Positions 8,046 through 17,439 of a DNA stretch of 33,206 nt are shown here, one piece after another; the stretch's first letter is position 1, and the number at the start of each line of letters is the position of its first letter. The stretch is taken from NCBI GenBank assembly GCA_946184025.1, contig CAMHEA010000005.1, forward strand, positions 1-33,206, given 5' to 3'. The position numbers and the translations under genes are program-made. Source of the DNA: an uncultured Prevotella sp. GTDB lineage: Bacteria; Bacteroidota; Bacteroidia; Bacteroidales; Bacteroidaceae. The notes under the pieces are model-generated. The model searched no databases. It saw only the letters and a list, made by a program, of their open reading frames with translations, and had not been told where the DNA came from.

Positions 8046-9830
8046 ATGAAGAATGACAAATACAGCCTGGCAGCACAGTTAGATGCTATCTATGCGGCGT
8101 TTCCCGAAGGCGGGGAGCGTCCTGTCATCGGTTTGACGGCCAACTACTGGGACGGCGATGCAAGTCTGCGCGACCGCTACTACAATCAGGTGGTCAAGGC
8201 CGGCGGTGTGCCCGTGCTGCTGCCGCCCGTATCCGATGCCGAAGTCATCATCAACACCCTGTCGCAGCTCGACGGACTGCTGCTTTCCGGCGGTGCCGAC
8301 TACAATCCCCTGTGGGCTGGCGAAGAACCGTCGCCCCACCTGCACCATGTCAATGCCACGCGCGACCTGCCCGAACTCCTGCTGACGCGTCTGGCCTACA
8401 ACCGCCAACTGCCCATGCTGGGCATCTGCCGAGGTATTCAGACACTGGCGATGGCACTTGACGGCGAGGTGGAACAAGACATCTATCACCCGAAGGAAGC
8501 CACTGCCCAGGCGGCTATGATACGCCATTCGCAGGATGCTGACCGTTGGGAGCCCACCCACCGCGTTGCCGTTGCGGCCGATACGGTGCTTCATGAGATT
8601 TATGGATGTGACGAACTGCTTGTCAACTCGTTCCACCATCAGGCCGTGCGCAGCCCGGGACCACGCTTCCGCGTTTCCGCCACCTCGCCCGATGGCGTTA
8701 TCGAGGCCATGGAGAGCTGTGAGGAGAAGTCCATGATGGGCGTACAGTGGCATCCCGAATGGCTCGGCGACGATGGATTGCCGCTTTTCCGCTGGCTGGT
8801 GGACCGTGCCCGCGAATACCATGCCGCCAAACATATCCACGACCGCATCCTTACCATCGACACCCATGTGGACACACCGATGTTCTTTCCGCAGGGAATA
8901 GACTTCGGCCGACGCGACCCGCGCATCAAGGTGGACCTCCACAAGCTGTCGGAAGGTCGTCAGGATGCCGTGTTCATGGTAGCCTACATCCCGCAGGCGA
9001 TGGGGAATCAGGAGGCTGGAGAATCCCCTTTTGCCTATGCCAACGACATCTTCGACAAGATCGAATCCATCGTGGCCGCCCACTGCGCCCATCTGGCACT
9101 GGCGCGCACGCCCGCCGCCCTTGTGCAGAACAAGCAGACGGGGCGCAAGAGCATCGTGCTGGGCATCGAAAACGGCCTTGCCCTCGAAGGCAGGCTGGAG
9201 CATCTGCCCCATTTCCGTAAACGCGGCGTAGCCTATATGACCCTTTGCCATAACGGGCATAACGACATTTGCAGTTCTGCCCGGAGCGAGGAGAAGGACA
9301 TGGGTGTGTTCCCCTTCGGCGAGAAAGTCATCCGCGAGATGAACCGGCTGGGCATGATGGTGGACCTGAGCCACGGCAGCGAACAGTCGTTCTATGATGC
9401 CCTGGACATCAGCTGCACGCCCATTGTATGCAGCCATAGTAACAGCAAGGCACTCTGCAACCATCCCCGTAACCTCACCGACGACCAGCTGCGAGCCTTG
9501 GCCGCCCACGGCGGCGTGGCTCATACCACGTTCTATCCCGGATTCCTGCGCACCGACAGCGAAGCCACCATCCGCGACGGCGTGGCTCACCTCGAACACG
9601 CCATCCAAGTGATGGGCATAGACCATGTAGGCATCGGCACTGACTTCGACGGTGACGGTGGCGTGCCTGGTATGAACGACGCCTCGGAAGTCATCAACTT
9701 TACCATTCAGCTCCTGCGCCGCCGCTATTCCGAGGCCGACATCCGACGCATCTGGGGTGGCAACTGGTTGCGCGTGATGCAAGCGGTGCAGGACTATCCA
9801 CAAACCATAGACAGCAAGCAATCAAGATGA
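8046..9830 (+). CDS. Fusion of gamma-glutamyl-gamma-aminobutyrate hydrolase-like class I amidotransferase (peptidase C26) and membrane dipeptidase (peptidase M19)
   Basis: N-half: PVIGLTANYWDGD...LLLSGGADYNPLW...MLGICRGIQTLAMALDG...VNSFHHQAV...GVQWHPEW. C-half: ILTIDTHVDTPMFF...GIENGLALEG...MVDLSHGSEQSFYDAL...PIVCSHSNSKAL...VGIGTDFDGDGG. The ORF opens at 7992, but ATG 8046 after the terminator is the more likely start. Confidence 0.9.
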   Translation: MKNDKYSLAAQLDAIYAAFPEGGERPVIGLTANYWDGDASLRDRYYNQVVKAGGVPVLLPPVSDAEVIINTLSQLDGLLLSGGADYNPLWAGEEPSPHLHHVNATRDLPELLLTRLAYNRQLPMLGICRGIQTLAMALDGEVEQDIYHPKEATAQAAMIRHSQDADRWEPTHRVAVAADTVLHEIYGCDELLVNSFHHQAVRSPGPRFRVSATSPDGVIEAMESCEEKSMMGVQWHPEWLGDDGLPLFRWLVDRAREYHAAKHIHDRILTIDTHVDTPMFFPQGIDFGRRDPRIKVDLHKLSEGRQDAVFMVAYIPQAMGNQEAGESPFAYANDIFDKIESIVAAHCAHLALARTPAALVQNKQTGRKSIVLGIENGLALEGRLEHLPHFRKRGVAYMTLCHNGHNDICSSARSEEKDMGVFPFGEKVIREMNRLGMMVDLSHGSEQSFYDALDISCTPIVCSHSNSKALCNHPRNLTDDQLRALAAHGGVAHTTFYPGFLRTDSEATIRDGVAHLEHAIQVMGIDHVGIGTDFDGDGGVPGMNDASEVINFTIQLLRRRYSEADIRRIWGGNWLRVMQAVQDYPQTIDSKQSR

Positions 9831-10858
9831 TGAAGAGAAAGACCCTTTCCATGGCTGTTGCCGCAGCCATGGTCCTGATGATGATACCCGTTTCGTGCAA
9901 GAACAAGCGCGTCGGAGTCTCCGACGGCAACAATGGCGACACGGCTGTCACCGTCGTACAATTCAATGCCGACTCGGCCTATGCCTTCTGCGAGGCGCAG
10001 TGTGCCTTCGGACCGCGTACGATGAACTCCGAGGCCCACGAGAAGTGCAAGGAATGGATCATGGAAGCCTTCCGCCGCTACGGCTGTGAGGTCAAGACAC
10101 AACAGGCCGACCTTCAGGGCTACGACGGAACCATCCTGAAAGCCACCAATATCATGGCCAGCTACCATCCCGAAGCCTCCACCCGCATCCTTCTTTGCGC
10201 CCACTGGGACAGCCGTCCGTGGGCCGACAACGACCCTGATGAGGCCAACCGCAAGAAGCCTGTCATGGCAGCCAACGACGGAGCCAGCGGAGTGGCGGTC
10301 ATGCTGGAGGTGGCACGCGTCCTGGCCGACCATGCTGCCACCCACCCCGGCGATACGTTGCAGCTGGGAGTAGACTTCGTCTGTTTCGATGCCGAAGACT
10401 GGGGCATACCCCAGTGGGCCGACAGCCACGCGGACACGGGCGAAACCTGGGCACTGGGGGCGCAGTTCTTTGCTGCCCATCTGCCTCAGGGCTATGAGGC
10501 GCGCTATGGAATCCTGCTCGATATGGTCGGCGGTGAAGGCGCGAAGTTCTATCGCGAAGGCATGTCTGTGCGCTATGCCAATGCCATTGTTGGCAAAGTG
10601 TGGGCAGCGGCGAAGGTTGCCGGCTACGGAAGCCTGTTTCCCGACGAGGAGGGTGGTGCTGTCACGGACGACCATCTGCCCCTGAACGAAGTGGCAGGCA
10701 TCCCCACCATCGACATCATTCCTTTCTATCCGGACTGTCAGCAAAGCTCGTTCGGCCCTACTTGGCACACGGTCAACGACGACATGACGCACATCGACCG
10801 CAACACCTTGCAGGCTGTGGGGCAGACCCTCCTTCAGGTGTTGTTCACGGAGGAATAG
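9827..10858 (+). CDS. M28-family glutaminyl-peptide cyclotransferase-like lipoprotein
   Basis: Lipobox-like MIPVSCKNK. Metal-site motifs LLCAHWDSRPWAD, PVMAANDGASGVAVMLEVAR, FVCFDAEDWG, DHLPLNEVAGIPTIDIIPFY. ATGA overlap with the preceding gene. Confidence 0.85.
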   Translation: MMKRKTLSMAVAAAMVLMMIPVSCKNKRVGVSDGNNGDTAVTVVQFNADSAYAFCEAQCAFGPRTMNSEAHEKCKEWIMEAFRRYGCEVKTQQADLQGYDGTILKATNIMASYHPEASTRILLCAHWDSRPWADNDPDEANRKKPVMAANDGASGVAVMLEVARVLADHAATHPGDTLQLGVDFVCFDAEDWGIPQWADSHADTGETWALGAQFFAAHLPQGYEARYGILLDMVGGEGAKFYREGMSVRYANAIVGKVWAAAKVAGYGSLFPDEEGGAVTDDHLPLNEVAGIPTIDIIPFYPDCQQSSFGPTWHTVNDDMTHIDRNTLQAVGQTLLQVLFTEE

Positions 10859-10911
10859 AAACCCTGCAAAACAGCTTCTCCCGTCCTTGGGCGGACGCGG
10901 CAGAAAACACC

Positions 10912-10992
10912 AATAAAGCCTTTATTACTTTTCAATATAGGCTTTATTGCTTTTTAATATAGGGTATATTACGATGTAATATAGGCTCTATT
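10912..10992 (+). repeat. Array 1 of the 22-bp phased palindrome family (4 units)
   Basis: AATAAAGCCTTTATT 10912-10926; AATATAGGCTTTATT 10934-10948; AATATAGGGTATATT 10956-10970; AATATAGGCTCTATT 10978-10992. Exact 22-bp spacing. Confidence 0.9.
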
Positions 10993-11125
10993 ACTTCACG
11001 GCTACAGTCCGTTGCCCTGCAAAAGCGGCCTCGTAGTGGGCGTGAGCGTGCGATTTTCCTGTATAAATTCTTATTTCTTGATTAAATGTTGTACCTTTAC
11101 ACCCAAATTGTGAAGTTCCCAAACG

Positions 11126-12463
11126 ATGAAGAAACTCTATATAGAAACCTACGGATGTCAGATGAACGTGGCCGACTCGGAAGTCGTTGCCTCCGTGATG
11201 AAGATGGCCGGCTATGACGCATGTGCGTCCTTGGAAGAGGCAGATGCTGTCTTCCTGAACACTTGCTCGGTGCGCGACAATGCCGAACAGAAGATTTTCC
11301 GCAGGCTGGAAGCTCTCCATGCAGAACGGAAGAAGCGCGGCGGACTGATCATCGGCGTGCTGGGCTGCATGGCCGAGCGTGTAAAGGACGACCTGCTGGA
11401 GCACCATCACTGCGACCTCGTGGCCGGACCGGATGCCTACCTGAGTCTGCCCGACCTCATTGCGCAGGCCGAGGCGGGGCATAAGGCCATGAACATTGAG
11501 CTGTCTACGACGGAAACTTATCGCGACATCGTTCCGCAGCGTCTCCATGGTGCCCATCTGAGTGGTTTCGTGAGCATCATGCGTGGCTGCAACAACTTCT
11601 GTCACTACTGCATCGTGCCCTATACGCGCGGCCGGGAACGTTCGCGCGACGTGGAAAGCATCCTTACCGAGGTGCGCGACCTGCGCGACCGTGGCTACAA
11701 AGAGGTGACACTGCTCGGGCAGAACGTGAATTCTTACCGATGGGAAGAACAAGGCACATCGTCCCCGAATACCGTTTCCTTCCCGCAACTGTTGCGTCGT
11801 GTGGCTGAGACGGCACCTGAGATGCGCATCCGTTTCACCACCTCGCACCCCAAGGACATGAGCGACGACACGCTGCGGGTGATAGCTGAGGTGCCCAATG
11901 TGTGCAAACATATCCACTTGCCGGTGCAGTCGGGGTCTGACCGCATCCTGAAAGGCATGAACCGCAAGTATACGCGGGCGTGGTATCTGGACCGTGTGGC
12001 TGCCATCCGGCGCATCGTGCCCGACTGCGGACTCTCCACCGACATCTTCGTGGGCTACCACGACGAAACGGAGGAGGACCACCAGCTGTCGCTTTCGTTG
12101 ATGAAGGAGGTGGGCTACGATTCTGCTTTCATGTTCAAGTACAGTGAGCGGCCGGGTACCTATGCTTCGAAGCATCTGCCTGACAATGTTCCTGAGGAGG
12201 TGAAACTGCGCAGGCTGGCGGAGCTCATAGAACTGCAGACGCAGCTTTCGGCTGAGCAGAATGCCAAGGATGTGGGCAAGGAGTTTGACGTGTTGGTGGA
12301 AAACTTCAGCAAACGCAGTCGCGAGCAGCTCTGTGGACGTACGGAGCAAAACAAGATGGTGGTCTTCGACAAGCGGGGGCACCACATCGGCGAGACCGTC
12401 CGCGTGCGTATCACCGGCTCTACGAGTGCCACGCTGCTGGGCGAGGCCGTAGGGGAGGGCTGA
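11126..12463 (+). CDS. miaB: tRNA-2-methylthio-N6-dimethylallyladenosine synthase MiaB
   Basis: MKKLYIETYGCQMNVADSEVV; radical-SAM CxxxCxxC in MRGCNNFCHYCIVPYTRGRERSR; C-terminal TRAM-like domain. Confidence 0.95.
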   Translation: MKKLYIETYGCQMNVADSEVVASVMKMAGYDACASLEEADAVFLNTCSVRDNAEQKIFRRLEALHAERKKRGGLIIGVLGCMAERVKDDLLEHHHCDLVAGPDAYLSLPDLIAQAEAGHKAMNIELSTTETYRDIVPQRLHGAHLSGFVSIMRGCNNFCHYCIVPYTRGRERSRDVESILTEVRDLRDRGYKEVTLLGQNVNSYRWEEQGTSSPNTVSFPQLLRRVAETAPEMRIRFTTSHPKDMSDDTLRVIAEVPNVCKHIHLPVQSGSDRILKGMNRKYTRAWYLDRVAAIRRIVPDCGLSTDIFVGYHDETEEDHQLSLSLMKEVGYDSAFMFKYSERPGTYASKHLPDNVPEEVKLRRLAELIELQTQLSAEQNAKDVGKEFDVLVENFSKRSREQLCGRTEQNKMVVFDKRGHHIGETVRVRITGSTSATLLGEAVGEG

Positions 12464-12553
12464 CCGGACAGAAAGGCCGGGAGGAATCGCCTTGCCAGAC
12501 GAGGGCGATGACGGATTTTTAGGAAGTTAAGAAGAAAAGCAAAAATACGAAGA

Positions 12554-14383
12554 ATGAGGGAGTTCATGCAAGTGTTGCGGCGTTTTGTGCCGCCCTACAA
12601 GAAGTATCTGGTGCTGTCGGTGGTGTTCAACATCCTCAGTGCGGTGCTCAACATCTTCTCTTTCGCCACGCTTATCCCCATGCTGCAGATCCTTTTCAAG
12701 ACGGAAAAGGCGCATCGGGCAACGGAGCTTATGGCGTGGGACTGGGAGCATGCGAAGGACGTGCTGTCGAACAATGCAGACTATTACATACAGTCGCTCA
12801 CCGGCCACCTCGGGGCAACCAACACGCTGCTCGTCATCGGTGCCGCGCTGGCCGTGATGACATTTCTCAAGACGGGAGCCTACTTCCTTTCCTCGGCAAC
12901 CATCATTCCGATACGCACGGGCGTGGTGCGCGACATCCGCAACCAGCTCTATGAGAAAATCACGTCCTTGTCGCTCGGATTCTTCTCGGAAGAACGCAAG
13001 GGCGACATCATTGCCCGTATGAGCGGCGACGTGCAGGAAATAGAGAACAGCATCATGTCATCGCTGGACATGCTGTTCAAGAATCCCATCCTCATCATTG
13101 CTTACTTTGCTGCGCTGGTGGCCATCTCGTGGCAGCTGACCCTCTTCACGATCATCTTTGTGCCTGTGTTCGGATGGTTCATGGGGCTTGTAGGGCGCAA
13201 GCTGAAGGCAAAATCCATCAAGGCGCAGTCGCTCTGGAGCGACACGATGAGTCAGGTAGAGGAGACCTTGGGCGGACTCCGCATCATCAAAGCCTTCTGT
13301 GCGGAGGAAAAGATGAACAGCCGCTTCGATACTGTCAATTCGGACTATCGCAACCATATTATGCGTGTCAACATCCGGCAGCAGCTGGCCCATCCGATGT
13401 CGGAGTTCTTAGGTACGGTGATGATTGTCGTGGTGCTTTGGTATGGTGGGTTGCTGGTGCTGAACTACCAGACTCTGTCCGGTCCGGTGTTCATTTACTA
13501 TATGACCATCCTCTATTCCATCATCAATCCCTTGAAAGAGTTCTCCAAGGCGGGCTACAATATTCCCAAGGGACTGGCTTCGATGGAGCGCGTAGACAAA
13601 ATTCTGATGGCTGAGATAGACATCAGGGAGCCGGAAAATCCTGTTCCCTTCCAGGCGTTTGAACATGAGATTGAGTTCCGCCATGTCTCTTTCCGCTATG
13701 ATCAGCAGTGGATTCTGCGAGACATCAACCTTGTTATTCCCAAGGGAAAGACCGTGGCCATCGTGGGGCAGAGTGGCAGTGGCAAATCGACACTCGTGGA
13801 CCTGATTCCTCGCTATTACGATGTGCAGGAGGGAGCGGTGCTCATCGACGGAGTCAACGTGAAGGACTTGGGCATCCACGACCTTCGCCAGCTTATCGGA
13901 AACGTCAACCAAGAGGCCATCCTCTTCAATGATACGTTCTACAACAACATTACGTTCGGGGTGGAAAATGCCACACAGGAGCAGGTGGAGGAAGCCGCCC
14001 GCATTGCCAATGCACATGAGTTTATCTTGCAAAGCGAGCACGGCTATGACACCAATATCGGTGATCGGGGCAGCCGTTTGAGCGGTGGCCAGCGGCAGCG
14101 TGTCTCCATAGCCCGCGCCATCTTGAAGAATCCGCCGATCTTGATTCTTGATGAGGCAACGAGTGCATTGGATACGGAGAGTGAACGGTTGGTGCAAGAC
14201 GCACTGGAACGGCTGATGAAGACCCGTACAACGGTTGCCATTGCCCACCGGCTGTCGACCATCAAGAATGCCGATGAGATTTGCGTGCTCCACGAAGGAC
14301 GTATCGTGGAACGGGGTACGCATGAAGAACTGCTGTCCATGGACGGGTATTACAGAAAACTGCACGATATGCAAGCCATCTAA
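12554..14383 (+). CDS. ABC transporter permease/ATPase, MsbA-like lipid exporter
   Basis: TM region followed by NBD with Walker A GQSGSGKST, signature LSGGQRQR, Walker B ILILDEATSALD, H-loop AIAHRLSTI. Confidence 0.92.
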   Translation: MREFMQVLRRFVPPYKKYLVLSVVFNILSAVLNIFSFATLIPMLQILFKTEKAHRATELMAWDWEHAKDVLSNNADYYIQSLTGHLGATNTLLVIGAALAVMTFLKTGAYFLSSATIIPIRTGVVRDIRNQLYEKITSLSLGFFSEERKGDIIARMSGDVQEIENSIMSSLDMLFKNPILIIAYFAALVAISWQLTLFTIIFVPVFGWFMGLVGRKLKAKSIKAQSLWSDTMSQVEETLGGLRIIKAFCAEEKMNSRFDTVNSDYRNHIMRVNIRQQLAHPMSEFLGTVMIVVVLWYGGLLVLNYQTLSGPVFIYYMTILYSIINPLKEFSKAGYNIPKGLASMERVDKILMAEIDIREPENPVPFQAFEHEIEFRHVSFRYDQQWILRDINLVIPKGKTVAIVGQSGSGKSTLVDLIPRYYDVQEGAVLIDGVNVKDLGIHDLRQLIGNVNQEAILFNDTFYNNITFGVENATQEQVEEAARIANAHEFILQSEHGYDTNIGDRGSRLSGGQRQRVSIARAILKNPPILILDEATSALDTESERLVQDALERLMKTRTTVAIAHRLSTIKNADEICVLHEGRIVERGTHEELLSMDGYYRKLHDMQAI

Positions 14384-14398
14384 TTGTAAACAGACGAT

Positions 14399-16426
14399 AT
14401 GAGAAGAAACAAAGCAAATATCCTTGATACGGCCTTGGGTTCCGTGGTGGCGTTGCTCGGCAATCTCGCCCTCGCGTACCTTTTATATATGATAGCGCGC
14501 GTTGTCTATCTGCTGGAGAACTATAGTTATTTTGCCGAGGGCATGCGCTTGGACCATATTCTGGAAATGCTTGGCGGCGCCTTGCGCTTCGATACGTCTG
14601 CCATTCTTTATACGAACCTGCTCTACATCGTCCTGATGCTCCTCCCGGTGTGGGCCAAGGAGCAGGCAGGCTACCATCGTTTCTGCAAGTGGGTGTTCGT
14701 TGTTGTCAACAGTCTGTGCCTGGTTGTCAACCTGTGCGATGCCGCCTATTTCCCCTATACGCTCCGACGTACCACGACCAGTGTGTTCCGTGAATTTCAG
14801 AATGAGAACAACCTGGCCGGTGTGTTTGGTACAGAGTTGGTCAATCATTGGTATTTGGTGCTCATCGGTGTGGTACTGATCTTCGGATTGTGGAAGCTCT
14901 ACATCCAGCCGCGTACAGAAGGACACCGCTATACGACGCTGAAGGAACGCCTGGGCTATGCCGCCATCTATGTTTTGAGCCTTGCCGTAGCCGTACCGTT
15001 ATGTATTGGCGGGTGCCGTGGAGGTCTGGCATCCGGCATCCGGCCCATCACCATCAACAATGCCAACCAGTATGCTGAACGTCCGACGGAGTGTGCCTTG
15101 GTGTTGAACACGCCGTTTGCCCTGATTCGTACCATTGGTAAGAGTGTTTTCAAGGTTCCCGACTATTATTCCGACCCGAAAGCACTGGAGGCGGTGTTCA
15201 CTCCGATACACCAACCGGGCTTATCCGCCTTGTCCGATAGCCTCGTTGCGCCAGCCTCGCCAGTCTTTTCCGACAGCATTGTCTATCCGCGGAAGAAGAA
15301 TGTGGTCGTTATTATCGTTGAAAGCTTCGGCCGTGAGTATATCGGTGCGTTCAACCGCGACCTCGACGGAGGACGATACAAAGGCTATACGCCCAACGTA
15401 GACAGCCTCATTGCCCATAGTGCCGTCTATCGCTATTCGTTCTGCAACGGTCAGAAGAGCATCGACGGCATGCCAAGCGTGCTCTGTAGCATCCCGATGT
15501 TTGTGGAGCCGTTTGTCCTGACACCTGCATCCATGAACAGCTATACGGGATTGGCAGGCTTGCTGAGCAACTGGGGGTATCAGACGGCGTTCTTCCACGG
15601 AGCCAACCGAGGCTCAATGGGCTTCCTTGCCTTTGCCAATAAGACCGGCTTCCAGCATTACTATGGTCGTCAGGACTATGCCGGCGACGCGCGTTTCGGC
15701 GGCGATGGTGACTTCGATGGGAACTGGGGCATCTGGGACGAGCCCTTTATGCAGTATTATTGCACAAAGATGTCGGAGATGAAGCAACCGTTCTTCACCG
15801 CCCTCTTCACCGTATCGTCCCATCATCCGTTTGTTGTTCCTGCACAGTATAAGGCTGTTTATCCTGAAGAACATCTTCCTATCCAAAAGTGTATCCGCTA
15901 TACCGACATGGCCATCGGCCGTTTCTTTGCCTCGGCCAGCAAACAGCCGTGGTTCAAGAATACGATCTTCGTGATTACGAGCGACCATACCAACCAGAGC
16001 GACCATGCCGAATACCAGACCGACTTGGGTCGTTTCTGCTCACCCATCATCATCTATGATCCCTCCGGCGACATCCAGCCAGGCATGCGTGAGGCCATTG
16101 CGCAGCAGATAGACATTGTACCCACGGTGCTGGGACATATCGGCTACGACCGGCCTTACCTCGCTTTTGGCATCGACCTGTTCCGTACGCCGGCTGAGGA
16201 GACTTTCGCCGTGAACTATCTGAACGGAGTCTATCAGTATGTGAAGTACGGCTATGTGCTACAGTTTGACGGTGAGAAGACCAAAGCCGTCTACCGGCTC
16301 ACCGACCGTCTGATGCAGCACGACTTGAAAGGGCGCGTCCCTGTTCAGGCAAAGATGGAACGTGAACTGAAAGCCATCATACAGCAATATATGGAACGGA
16401 TGGTGAACGACCATCTGATGCCCTGA
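14399..16426 (+). CDS. LTA synthase-like sulfatase-fold membrane protein (putative phosphoglycerol/phosphoethanolamine-type transferase)
   Basis: N-terminal TM helices. VVIIVESFGREYIGAFN; NGQKSIDGMPSVLCSIP; FFTALFTVSSHHPFVVP; FVITSDHTNQSDHAEYQTDLGRFCSPIIIYDP. Confidence 0.85.
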   Translation: MRRNKANILDTALGSVVALLGNLALAYLLYMIARVVYLLENYSYFAEGMRLDHILEMLGGALRFDTSAILYTNLLYIVLMLLPVWAKEQAGYHRFCKWVFVVVNSLCLVVNLCDAAYFPYTLRRTTTSVFREFQNENNLAGVFGTELVNHWYLVLIGVVLIFGLWKLYIQPRTEGHRYTTLKERLGYAAIYVLSLAVAVPLCIGGCRGGLASGIRPITINNANQYAERPTECALVLNTPFALIRTIGKSVFKVPDYYSDPKALEAVFTPIHQPGLSALSDSLVAPASPVFSDSIVYPRKKNVVVIIVESFGREYIGAFNRDLDGGRYKGYTPNVDSLIAHSAVYRYSFCNGQKSIDGMPSVLCSIPMFVEPFVLTPASMNSYTGLAGLLSNWGYQTAFFHGANRGSMGFLAFANKTGFQHYYGRQDYAGDARFGGDGDFDGNWGIWDEPFMQYYCTKMSEMKQPFFTALFTVSSHHPFVVPAQYKAVYPEEHLPIQKCIRYTDMAIGRFFASASKQPWFKNTIFVITSDHTNQSDHAEYQTDLGRFCSPIIIYDPSGDIQPGMREAIAQQIDIVPTVLGHIGYDRPYLAFGIDLFRTPAEETFAVNYLNGVYQYVKYGYVLQFDGEKTKAVYRLTDRLMQHDLKGRVPVQAKMERELKAIIQQYMERMVNDHLMP

Positions 16427-16444
16427 CCTAAAACGACAACGACA

Positions 16445-17395
16445 ATGAAAGCACTCAGTTACATCGGTTACACCCTTGCTTACGGCATCTGGTACCTGCT
16501 CTCTCTGCTGCCGTTCCGCGTGCTCTACGTCCTTTCCGACATCATCTATTTCTTTCTCGGAAAGGTTTTCAAGTACCGTCACCGTGTGATATGGCACAAT
16601 CTCACCTCGTCGTTCCCCGACAAGAGCGAAACCGAGCTTCGTGCCATCGAGCGCGGGTTCTACCACTGGTTCTGCGACTATCTGGTGGAGACCATTAAAC
16701 TGATGTCCATCAGCAAGGAGAAACTCATGCGCCACATGACCTTTACCGGCATGGAGACGTTCAACCAAGTGCTCAACAGCGGGCAATCCTGTGCCGTCTA
16801 TCTGGGGCACTATGGTAACTGGGAGTGGATAACCTCTTTATCCTATTGGGTGCCCCCGCACGTCCTTTGTACGCAGCTCTATCATCCACTTGAAAACGAA
16901 TATTTCGACAAACTTTTCAAATATGTCCGCGAACGCCAGCAGGGCATCTGTATCCCCATGCAGGAATCTTTGCGCGAGATTCTACGCTACCGGCGCGAGA
17001 ACCAAGCCATTGTCGTTGGCTATATCTCTGACCAGGTGCCCTTGTGGCAGAACATTCACCACTGGGTGGACTTCCTCCACCACGACACACCCGTACTGAC
17101 AGGAGGCGAGCGTATTGTACGCAAGACCCGGCAAGCGGTCTTCTATGGCGATATGCGGCGCATCCGGCGCGGTTACTACAACTGCGAAATGAAACTTGTC
17201 ACACGGGAGCCGGAGCAGCTGGCCGAGTTTGAAATCACCGACATTTATTTCCACCTGTTGGAAGAGAGCATCCGCACCACCCCTGAGATATGGCTGTGGA
17301 GCCACAACCGCTGGAAGCGCACCAGGGAAGAGTTCGACCGCTGTTTCGTCGTAAAAGACGGAAAGGTCGTCCATCGCGACCCCCAAACATCCTGA
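16445..17395 (+). CDS. Lysophospholipid / lipid A biosynthesis acyltransferase (LpxL/HtrB-like)
   Basis: YIGYTLAYGIWYLLSLLPFRVLYVLSDIIYFFL; HX4E-type motif YLGHYGNWEW; PEIWLWSHNRWKR. Confidence 0.9.
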   Translation: MKALSYIGYTLAYGIWYLLSLLPFRVLYVLSDIIYFFLGKVFKYRHRVIWHNLTSSFPDKSETELRAIERGFYHWFCDYLVETIKLMSISKEKLMRHMTFTGMETFNQVLNSGQSCAVYLGHYGNWEWITSLSYWVPPHVLCTQLYHPLENEYFDKLFKYVRERQQGICIPMQESLREILRYRRENQAIVVGYISDQVPLWQNIHHWVDFLHHDTPVLTGGERIVRKTRQAVFYGDMRRIRRGYYNCEMKLVTREPEQLAEFEITDIYFHLLEESIRTTPEIWLWSHNRWKRTREEFDRCFVVKDGKVVHRDPQTS

Positions 17396-17439
17396 TTAAT
17401 CATTCCCCCTGTTCGCCCATCCTTAAAGCATCTGAAGCT

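Noticed and set aside
8079-9821. 580-aa minus-strand ORF antisense to the C26-M19 fusion
   Set aside because: Shadow ORF from GC-rich codon bias; the plus frame has clear catalytic motifs, while the minus product shows no recognisable domain.
9794-10792. 332-aa minus-strand ORF antisense to the QC-like gene
   Set aside because: Shadow ORF; the plus strand encodes a coherent M28 protein.
10912-10992. CRISPR array interpretation of the 22-bp repeats
   Set aside because: Repeats are 15 bp with 7-nt spacers and always four units; no cas genes; spacers far too short.
10991-12385. 464-aa minus-strand ORF antisense to miaB
   Set aside because: Plus strand is unambiguous MiaB; the antisense translation is low-complexity His/Val-rich.
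17290-17439. Extended N-terminus of the first GT2 ORF
   Set aside because: The extension overlaps the acyltransferase 3' end and is not GT2-like; ATG 17440 starts right at the GT2 fold.
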